Source of the DNA: Parachlorella kessleri
Taxonomy: Eukaryota; Chlorophyta; Trebouxiophyceae; Chlorellales; Chlorellaceae
Reading direction: 5' to 3'
Length of the DNA stretch: 31,491 bases
Assembly (NCBI GenBank): GCA_001598975.1
Contig: BBXU01002241.1
Coordinates: 1 to 31,491, forward strand
Within the stretch, counting starts at the first letter, position 1. Each line of letters opens with the position of its first letter. The notes beneath the pieces are model-generated. The model saw only the letters and a program-made list of their open reading frames with translations. It did no database searches and was not told where the DNA came from. Made by a program: the position numbers and the translations under genes. This document shows positions 19,801 to 30,655 of this stretch, in pieces.

Positions 19801-22800
19801 TTCCGGCGCCTCACGCCCTAAGGGCCGCGCATTGCTATTGATGGGACACGGCGATAGGTTGAAAGTCAAAACCCACCTCCCACAGCAGGGGCGCAAGGTC
19901 GACCGGCAACCGCACAAACAGCTCCCCGGGAGACACCAAGTGCGTGGCATTGGCCACTGGCACAAAGGCAGCTCCCTCAAGCCGCTGCCGCTGCGCTGCG
20001 CTGAGCCCCTCGTCGTGTAGGTACTTGAGCAGGGCCTCACAGGCCTGCTCGGGGGCCAGGTCAGGGGAGGGCCAGGCAGAGAGGGCCGCCTCACCCTGGC
20101 CCTGGCCAACCTGTTAAAAGGGGGCGGGGCAGCAGAGCTTTGGTTGGGTATTCTTTGGCGAGCGAGTTGACTTGCACGATGAAACTCCACTGGGATGGCA
20201 CATAGCCTGCAAAGGGATCGCAAATTGCAGTTGTGAGGGAGCTGCTTGAACGCTGGTGCCAGCTAGATGCAGGTTTGGACGGACACCTATGATACTGATG
20301 CAAGCAGGGAATGACCTACCTTCTGGAGGTGCTGCATGATGGCATCAAACGGCGGTGGTGAGCGCAGGCGCAGCATGCTCCAGGCAGCACTGGGAGGCAG
20401 GCCGCCAGCACCGCCCGCTGCCATGGCACCCTCGCCGCACGGGTGCAGGGTGGGGGCAGCAGACCAGGCAAGTGCCCAGTCCTTGGGTGCCAGGCAGTCC
20501 TGGTAGCGGCTCAGCACAGGTTGCCAGGCTGGAGCAGCTGGGACATACAGCCTTGCCGGCACAAAGGCCACCTGCATGATGTGAAGGAGCAGTGGCGCAA
20601 GAGAAAGGATCAGATAGCAATGGTCCGCCAAGGTGGCGGCTTGCTGCTACTGTGTTCTAAACTGAGCTCCAGAGTCAATTAGAAAAAGTCGGCAAGAATT
20701 CCACAGGTGGTAGGCCATTCACATTAGTTATGCGATTCGTCCTAACACAACAAATCGCTATGAAGGGCAAAGCCATGATCACGACAGCCGTCGTTGCATT
20801 ACGGCCACATGGAGCAGAGCCGCCAACTGCATCAGTGGCACTGCAATTAACAGGCCCGGCCCACCGGCATCCAGGATATCACTTGCCTGGCGAAGCTCCT
20901 CAGCAAACGCCCTGCTAGCGCCGCTGCCGCCCAGCAATGCCTTACTCTCTGGGCTTCCGTCCGCGAGGCAACCCGCCAGCCCACAGGCCGCCTCCCACAG
21001 CTCGGCAGCCTCGTCAGCCAGCCGCTGCCCTGGGCCAGCCACCAGCGGCAGCCAGCTGCTGTGCCCGCTGGGCATTACAGCAGCACTAGCAAGGGCACCA
21101 GGAGAAGCCTGGGGCACCTCGCCAGCTGCAGGAGGTACTCCTGCTGAGCCCAGTGCTCTTGAGATGTCCTCTGCCCTGGCAGCAATGCCCCTGGCTGCAG
21201 CCAGGACTGCCTCGGTATCTAGGGCCTGCTTCAGCCCTGCCTCCCGCAGGCGTGCCAGCCAAGTGGGAGTTGCGAAGCTGGCAGCGGGGAAGCGGCTCTG
21301 CTGGCCGGCAAAGACCTTGGCCAGGAGGGCGTTGGAGGGGTCGTAGAGCGAGGATGGCGCCGCCAGCTCGCCGCCAACTGCACAAGGGAGGCCGAGTCTG
21401 TCGCCTGTCAGACAGTGGCCTCTATGGTCAAGCACAGCAGGTACGCTTCGAGGACTAGACTTGACATCACCCAACACCACATGTTTGCACAAGCCCAGGA
21501 GCGCAAGCTTGGAGCGTCCTAATCTGGCCCGTGGGCCACCCTCAAAGGTAGATGTGGCCACCTGCATGCTGCATGCAGGCATAGTACACTGTACACTTTC
21601 ACGCAACTCACCGCGGTAGAAAGATCCCTTCCCACAATTCGTTCTTCTGAACCCTCCAGCTTACCTGTCTCCACAAAGCTGGCGGTCCGCAGTACCTCCA
21701 GTGCCCCAGCCTGCCCCTGCAGCTGCTGCCAGTGGGTGTCCAGGAAGGCCAACACGGCCGGGCGGGCCTCCGTAGGCACACCGGCAAAGCCTACCAGCCG
21801 GAGGGCCTCAAGAAGCAGGCTGGCAGGGGGGAGCTGGGGGATGTTCAGCATCTGGTACAGGGGCTGCAGCTGCGGTTGGGCTGCCAGCAGGCGCTCCTGC
21901 ATACAGCAGCAAGTGCAGCGTCCCCTGATCTGCTGCATGCATCCCCACCGCACAAACATGTGCCACTTGAGACGCTCAGAACCACAGCCGTTGTGTCATC
22001 CTACCACTCTCTCTTTCCTCACGTAGCCCCAGGCACCCCTACTGCAGAGGTTGGGCTACCGTGTCTCTCTCACCTTGACCTCCAGCGGCACAGCCTGCTC
22101 GCTTCCAAACACCGCCGCCACGTCCTGCTCGCTGCAGGCTCCTGCTGGCCCTTGCTGTGCCGCCCCAAAGGCAGCACCTGGGGCCTCCAGGGAGACCCTG
22201 CTGCCCGCCAGGGTGGCAAAGAGGGGCAGCGAGCGCAGGAAGTCAACGTCCGCTGGGAGGAGGAGGCTGCCCGCTGGTGGTGAGGCCGTGGCGACTGCGC
22301 TACCCAGCGCTTCAAGCACCACCTGCGGCAATAGCTGAGCTGCTTCAGACCTCCACTGCAAATGGTGCACCAGGAGCACGCCTTATGTGGGCAGCGCGGC
22401 CCAATGATGCCCTCCTAGAAGTGACCAAGAACCGTCACATCCCAGTGAGGCAACTTGTTTGTACATGCCTGACAGGCTGTTTCACAGACAACTCACTGTC
22501 GGACGTCACCCACCTCCGAGGGAGTCCCTAGTTTCCTTGTTGGGTTTGCCCACCTCACCTGTCTGTCTGAGTTGTCTAGAGCGGACACTCTCAGCCTGCC
22601 CAGACCGGTAGTTGCCCTGAGCTTCCGGACAAGCAGCTGCAGCTGGTCGGCAGGCCCAGCAGCCTGCTGGCCAGCTGCAGCATACGCCGAGTTACAAAGC
22701 GGGGCACACTGGAGGTACCTGCAGGCACTCCAGGCAACAGTGGCTTGGCAGCTGACAGCAGCGCCGGCGGATGTCAGTCACCAGGCAAGCAGCACCCATC

Positions 22801-25800
22801 CCACGTGGCTGCTACAGACCCAGGCAGCACCTGCTGACATGCAGCGGCACCCCCGCAAAATAACAGCAACCTCAATAAGGAGATGTCCTTAGTAAGTTAT
22901 GTATCTTTTCTCATGACCAAAAGCCTCACCAGCTCCTCGCCTGCGGCCAGCATACCCCTACCTGGGATCCAGCACGAAGCAGCCCATCTTAGCCAGAGCA
23001 GGGCCCAGCTGTGACTCCCATGGCTCCTCAAACCTTGCCCTGCCGTCATGGGCCCCCATGCTCGGTGGACCTTCCAGGTGCCTTACAGCCAAGCTGCCGC
23101 TTGCTGATTGGGGCGCCCGCTGCTGCTGTTGCTCTCCAATGTTTTGCCCTGCCTGCACCCCGCCTTCTTCCAGAGCAAAGCCTCCCACTGCGTCCGCAGC
23201 GCTGGATCCACCTGCTGCCTGCTGCACGGGCGGTGTGATGACCGCATGGCGGTGTGCCAGCCGCAGGACGTCGCCGGTGGTGCAGGGCAGGAGGGCCCAG
23301 CCTGAGAGGGGATCCCAGGCGGGACCTGACAAATCTGGCTGCAGTACCAGCAGCAGCTCCCAGAGCTGGGCGAGCCAGTGCGGGGGCGGGCCTCCCTGCA
23401 GCGCCACAGCAGCTGAAAGAACGGTTGGAAACATCAAGGAGCACCTCTGTTGATAGTAACATGCACGAGGGCCCACTCCTTGCACCAGTGTACTCGATGG
23501 TTTGTCAGGCGCTGGGCGTGGGCAAGATGCATGCCAGCCGTGGAGGGTGCGTCATGCATGGTTTGGGGGTTGTGCTGTGCGCCCTCAGCAGGGCTCACCC
23601 GGCCCCCATCGCTCCATGCGACAGTCATGGGTGCTGGCCGGCCGATCCCCGGTGGGGCCCAGTGAGCCGGCAGGACAGACGCCATGTGGGAGGCCGCGTG
23701 GCGGAGGCTGTACTTCTCAACTGAAAGCAAGGAGCCAGCCTGCAAGGAGGGAGGCGGCATTGTGGCAGACCAGGGAGGGCCGGTGCTGCGTTGGCTTGCA
23801 CTTGCTGCCAATAGCCGGCATCTCCCTCGCATTTGACATGGCAGTTTGGTGTTATTTGATGTGACCTGGCGTGGCATGGCGAGCGCCAGGCATGCTGGCC
23901 TAATTCCCTTCCTCCTGCCCTTCCTGGCAAGGAAAGACTGCGACACTTGCAGGTGGCCTGGTGCCCATAGAGCAGAGGTAGAGCAGAGGGAACCCAACGA
24001 ACCTGGGGGGCATCAAGCAAGGCAGCCATTGGCTGCGCCACGGCGGGGTGCATAATCTCATCCAACACCGCCGGATGCCCGGCGAACACCTGCAAGGGAC
24101 TGCTGGCCTTGCCCGGTGACTCCCACACCAGCAGCCTGCACCCACAAAGTGAAGCAGCGGCTCAAGGTCGCAACAACCCCAGGGGCTGCTTTGACGGCCT
24201 ACATGCTGACTATGGAAACTGGGGAGGACCCACGGAGGTTTCACGCAGCACAACAACTGAGGTCAACGGGGCATGATAGGTTGCAGCGCGGATCTCCAAG
24301 GGTTGGCCACACCGTACCTGCCACTGCCTAGCAGCCGCACCCTGCCTCCAGCGGTAACGATGGGAAGGCCGTTACAATCCCTCAGCGCAACCAAATCCAG
24401 TTCGAGCTGACGCGCCGCCCCTGCAGAGCCGTCTGAGCTGAGCTGGGCAGCCGCAGGGCCCCTATTGTTGATAGGTGATGCTGATGGCGGTGCTGGTGCC
24501 CGGCGAGGGGACGATGCAGCAGAGGTGGGAGCAGAGCGAGTGAGGTCGGAAGTGCAGAACAGTAGGAGGTCTGCGGCCACCGCAGGGGTGTAGACCTGCG
24601 CGCCCAGCCGCCCCTCGGCCGCCATGCGCTTGAGCACATCTCTGTGGAGGAGGGGAGAATTCACAAGCATTGACTTGTCAAGGACCTTGGTGGGTGTGGG
24701 TGACGAAGTCTGAGCTGAGGCTGCTATGCAGCAAGCAACCATCAATTCTTCATCAAAAAGGCTGCACCACGTGCGTATGGTGCCACAGTACGCCCCCCGC
24801 AGGAACACTGCAGGCCGGCACACAAGCACATGGTTCCGTTGCGAGGATTCCGCCTTGGCACTGAAGCTAACCTGACAACAGGAGGTGTGACACTCCTAAG
24901 CCCTGAGACTCCACATGCCTCCAGCTGGTCCTTCAGCCAACCTGGGACGTCAAACAGGGGGAACAGCTGCTGCACAAATTCGCGTGCGGGCCCTGCAGGC
25001 ACAGCACAGCGTACACTTGAAGCAAGGTTGGTGGCAGGCTGGATGCTGCAAGGACTGATACGACAGGTACACTCTACAGGCTGACCTCTTGCCTATCTTT
25101 ACCGCAGCCTTGAAGCGTTGAGCTCAAATGCCAGCAGCCAGCCGGAGTAACCGCCAACCCTCCTTGCAACCAATTCTCCTGCTGCCTGGCACAAGCAGAG
25201 CATTGCAGCTCCCATGCTAGGTACAATTAACACTAGAAACCGAATGTGTCGCCTTGATTGTCTCCCCATTCCCCACAGCGAATGATGGTATACATAGGAC
25301 ATTGCCTGAGAGCACAATACCAAGCTTCATGCCGAATACGACACATGTGTAGGTACTCTGGCTCAGGCAGCCACCAGTCCTTGTACCGACCTGAGAGTGA
25401 GAGGGCCTCGCCCGCATCCAGGAAGCAGCCCTGAGAGACAGGCAGCAGCTGGCCGGCCCGGACCTGCCACACCGGTCGCCTGGCTGCTAGGCTGTAGACC
25501 TATGGAAGCACACCGTGTAAAGGCTGCTTGGTAAGGGCAGGCTGTGACCATACGACTAGCGAGCTGATACTGAACACACGGACCTACCAAGGTGTGCATG
25601 CAGGCGAGAGTTGCAGTGGGATGGCAAGCAGCTACACGGACAAAACTGGGGCCTGCCTGCCTGCCGCTGCTGGTTGGGGAATGGCGTGAGTGGCTGCCAA
25701 GGCTGCTGTTTTGGTGCCTGAGCCTATCCAGCCTCACCTGCTGCACCAGGAAGGCAGCCTCGGGGTCCCGGCAGGACTCCGGGGGCCCACAGCGTGGAAG

Positions 25801-28800
25801 CATAGCATACAGATCCCTGCACGCATGGCCACAGACGAGAACAACTCAACAAAAACCCTACAGTGTACTTTGTTGATGGAGGCCGGCGGCAGGAAGGGCG
25901 TTAGATGGACCGAGGCCGCGCAGTCCATCCCATGGCAGCAAGCAAAGCGCACCGGGTACGGCATCAAGCCTGCTGGCACCGCAATGCCGACAATGATGCC
26001 ATGCCATGACGCCCCTCAAGATAGCAAGTCAGCTTCAGCAGCGGCAGCATTCGAATGTATGGAGGAGATCAGTGGAAACGCACCCACCTAAAGCTTGTGC
26101 CCTGGTGCTGATGGAGAAGAATCTCCAACAGCGCCACCCAAGCATGCGCAGCACAGCGCAGCAGCTCTCTGTTGAAGCGCGGCTTAAGCTGGCTGGGAGA
26201 GTCGGCCGCCAGCTCCTCGTTGTAGCTGCCTGCAAGTGAGGTCAAAAGATGGGGAATGAGAGAAGGTTGGAACAGTGCTGCTGGCTACTGTTCCTCAACC
26301 GCTGCTGCCGCCAGCCCATAACTAGTATGCCGACTGGGGGAGTGGTGAGAATGGAGGGCTCACCAACGAAACAAGCAACCGCCATCGGTGAGATAGTAGT
26401 CGTCAGAAGATGATTAATCGCTTAAGTGAGCAGCATCTCACAGAGATGCTGCATGCCTGTTCCCACCTACCTATGCTGAACAGGCGCCTCCCCCCGCTCC
26501 TGGCAAGGGCGAACGTGGCACACAGCGTGCTCGGAAGCCTGCCAAGCTCAGAGCTGGGCTCCAGCGGCAGCGGGCTCAGCAGGCCTGGGGATTTCACAAC
26601 GGCCAAAGCAGCGGCGGGCGCCTGCGTGCCCCCCTCCATCCCCACAGGCAAGTCGCCGCCATCAGCAGAGGTAAGGCTGCCTCCTGGCTGCTTGTGCTGC
26701 TGCTGTTGTTGCTGCCTTTCATGCCGCCCGACGGCATCCAAGGCCGTGCCGCTGCTGTGGGGTGGCCGGCCCAGGTGCACTGCCACCGCGGCCTGTGGGC
26801 TCAGCTGCAGCTGGGCCCCCAGCTGGGCCACCTGGCCTCCAGAAGCATACGCTGCTACCGCCCACAGCTGCGTGCTAGCAGCGCCATCTGCCCCTGTAAC
26901 AACCACCTGGTGCTGCGTGTGCCTCAGGGCACCTGCAGGAGCCGCATCAGCGGGTGATGTCCCAGTGCTGCTGGCAGGGCTGGTCCCACTGCTGGCAGCC
27001 TTGGGAGTGCCTCCACCACCACCGCCCGCCGCCAGCTTGGCAAGCCGCCCGAAGAAACTGCCACTGCTGCTGCGACCGCCACCGGTGCTGCTGCTGCTGC
27101 TGCTGCTGTTGGTGGCCGCCTTTCGCCGCCAGTCCCGTTCGTCCACCCACACTCGGTGGCTGGGTGACGGGGATATCTGCAAGAAACGGCCCCAAAGTCC
27201 CTTTTGCCGCGGCAGCCTGCTAGCAGACTGCAGCAACATACGAATGCTGCAGCATACACTTACAACACCCCCTTATGCAGGATCCCGGCAGCAGAGGAAG
27301 CTTTCAGATACACCGCCGGCAGCTTGTGCTGGCTCCCACAGCGGGGTCACCATGATCGCCTGCAAACACAAGAAGCGCTGGCCTGCATCCTCACCTGCTG
27401 AACGTCAAGTGCAGCCGCCCCAGCAGCGGCACGCTCCCCTTGGAGGATGGTCGCCTCACACAGCAGCTGTGCCCCAGAGTCGGTGTGCCTGAGCACGCGC
27501 ACGGTCCTCAGCGAGCGCAAGAACAGCAAGCACTGCGGCAGCGAAGCTGACAGCTGGTCCAGCAGCGCCGAGGCAGCCTCCGTGCTCCAAGCAGCCTGCA
27601 TGAGCACACGCCGGTGGCTGAAAGCTGGGGGTTGTAAAAGATTCCTAATGTTCTTTATGGGGGTGCAACAGCAGGCTGACGGACTTGCGAGCATATGCTT
27701 GCCACAACTGTAAGCTTGCTCGACAGTGGCATCATGGCATGGCCCTGGGTGACGAGGTCGGCGAAAGTTGTAAGGACTGTAACCACATCACACCGCCGCC
27801 ACTGCCAGCCAGCCAGAGCCAGCAGGACCCAACCCCGCACCTTGCTAAGGGCCGCTGCCGACGCTGCCTGCGCTTGCGTGCGAAGGGGCAGGCGCAGGAG
27901 CGTCGCCCCAACCTGCGCACCCTTGCAGGGCCCCTCCCCCGCCCACCGCCACACGCTGAACTGGTCAGCAAAGCGCGAGGGGAGGTCCGACCCAGCATGC
28001 CGGTACTGCTTCACCACCCCGGCTCCGGCCTGTGCAGGAGCTCCAGGGGCGAGGCTAGCTGCCTGGCCCGCTCCAGCACCCCCAGCGGCCCCGGGCGTCG
28101 ACAGGTGTGCCCCTGCTTCACATTACGTGCGGATAGCCGTTAGATCTTTTGCAACCTTGTAGAGCGCTGCTCACAGCTTCTGGCATGCCTGAAAAGGAGG
28201 CCCCAACTTGTCCCTTTCCATGTGCGTGTTGGGCAGCCACCCCGCCCAGCTGACAATCTCAATGTCTTGTTTTCCTTAAAGCACAAATAGCGGGCGGAGA
28301 GATAGGCTCCTGACCGTGGTGCGGTGCCTTCAGCACTGTTACAGCACAGCTACATAACCGCTGGGATCACCACTTGCCACCAGTAACACAACCCCACCAC
28401 CTACCCACCCACCTGCGGGGTCCGCCATGAGGAGGCTGTCCCCCGCCAGGACCAGGGGCAGGTCTGTGAGAGCATAAGTGCCCATCAGGCCCGCCCCATA
28501 ACCGCACAGCGTGTAGCGCAGGCGGAAGGGGGTTGTGGGCACCTGCAGGCGGCACACCTCCTCCGCCGACAGCACCACCCCTGCAGCACGCAAGTGGGGC
28601 ATGACCGGAGTGACATGATGGCCCCTCCTAGATGGTATGTTGTTGCGCAAGGCGGGGGAACGCCAAGTACGCAACCATCCCCAAATCAGATATGTGGTAG
28701 CGACTGAGGCTTGCACAAGGTCATGCAAAGAGGCGGCTTTCCCGCCTTGACAGCCACGGCGAGCCGCTCCAGGCAAGGCAGCCTGCTGTCCTCGTGTTGC

Positions 28801-30590
28801 AGCAGCGGTAGAGGTACTCCTAGGTCCCAGATCGCTCCATGAACTGACACTGACAGCCCTCCAAAGCTGCATGAGAGAACCCAGAGCACACCTCACTGGC
28901 AGCGTCAGCTGTCCATGCTTTGTGCGCAGCACTAACCCCACCAAAGACTGGAGATACTCCTAGCTCTGAGGTCCTGGAGACCCACCCACCTTCCAGGGCG
29001 ACGCAGATGGCGGGGCCCTGGAACGCGGCCAGCTCAGGCTGCAGCAGCGACTGGGCGGGGTAGTCGACAGCGTCCAAGAAGAAGTCCACCTTGGTGCAGC
29101 CGCACGCATCAGCAACCTCCAGCACATCGAAGAGTGCAGAGAGCCCTGCAGCAGGGGAAGGGAGGAGGGAACGCATCACTTCATTTAATCGAATGATCCC
29201 TGCCGGTGCTGTATCCAAAGTATGGCATGGCTACTGCAGTTGTGCCACATGTGACAGCAGGCATCAGCTGTGGCTCACTGAGGGCCCTCCCAAGGAGCAT
29301 CCACTTGGCACCTACAACTCTCAGGCGCTCTCTGCTTGGCATCAGACTACCTTGGCGCCTTCTTCTACCCCATGCAAATGCACCCTCCCTTCAGCGTGCA
29401 AGGCATCAGCATATCCCTTGTCTGGCCCACCTGTTTCCTGTTGCTGCTCCAGCAACTGCCGTACCAGCGCTGCTGGGGTGCAAGGATAGGTGGAGGTCAT
29501 TTGGGTGTCAACCTGCATCCAGGTTCGTTTCAGTGTAGCCAAGCAAGATTATGCACTCCGACAGCACAAGTCCGTAGCAGCCTGGGAGGTTCCCACGGCC
29601 CCCAGTCCAGGGCATGGATTCCACTATCATGTCCCAAGCCAGGCTGCTCTGCGGCAACAACGCAAGTGTCAAAGCATCAGCACCAGGGATACCTGGTGGT
29701 GGTACCGCAGTGACTGGGCTCCCAGCGCCTGCGCCACCTCCACAGCGAGCGAAGCGTGCACCATGCGCAGCCCAGCCCGCCCCAGCCATGGCGCGTCATC
29801 ATAGTGCAGGGAGGCGGATGGGGCCATGACGGCAGCGCTGTCGGGCAGGGAGGCGGGCGGGGAGCTGGCTGCTAGGGAAGGAGGTGCGCCAGCCTGCGCA
29901 TCACTCAAACCCTACTGATCAGCTTCCATCAAATGCCGCCTGCCTACCAGCCACAACCCGGGCTGTTACACATACCACAAGCGCGTGAGTGACACGCAAG
30001 CACGAGGCCCTCCACAACACTGCTGAGGCGGCGGTCGCTACTCTGGCCGTTGCACAGGGCGCGCAGTCAAGAACCCCGACGCGGCCCTCCTCCCCCACCT
30101 GGCGGGTCAGCAGGGCCGCCGCCAGGCCCTCAGCCAGCGCCAGGGCCAGGGCCAGCTGCGCCTCCGGCAGGGGCTGGTCGCCGGCTGTGCTGGCCATGCA
30201 GGCCAGCGCGTGGCGGTACTGGTCAGGGGTGGGTGTGGCGGGCACTCCCAGGGCGGTGAACAGGTCCTCGTGGGGCACCAGGTCCTCAGGCACGGTGTGC
30301 AGATACGGCCTGCAGGGGGGGAGAGTCTGCATAGTGAGAGAGATAAGGCCCAGGACAGTGAGTTTTGAGAAAGTAGCAGCACTGAGCTATGTTCCAATGC
30401 CTGCTGAGGTCCAGATATGCGCTTGCAGCGAAGCGTTCTTGCCTTGGCCGTCCAGAGACCCGCCTCATACTCTGTGAATGAGGGCCCCGCAGGCTGCCAA
30501 GGCCTACTTACACACCCAGCACAGGAGCTACCTTCACAGCACCCTACACACCCCCACCACCCCTTCCACCCTTTCCCCCAGCTCAGGGCC

Positions 30591-30655
<65 letters not shown>

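Noticed and set aside
26410..27492. 360-codon plus-strand open frame, the longest in the window
   Set aside because: It is antisense to sacsin exons 26471-27176 and 27395-27595. Its Cys/Leu-rich composition is the mirror of the Gln/Ser tracts on the coding strand.
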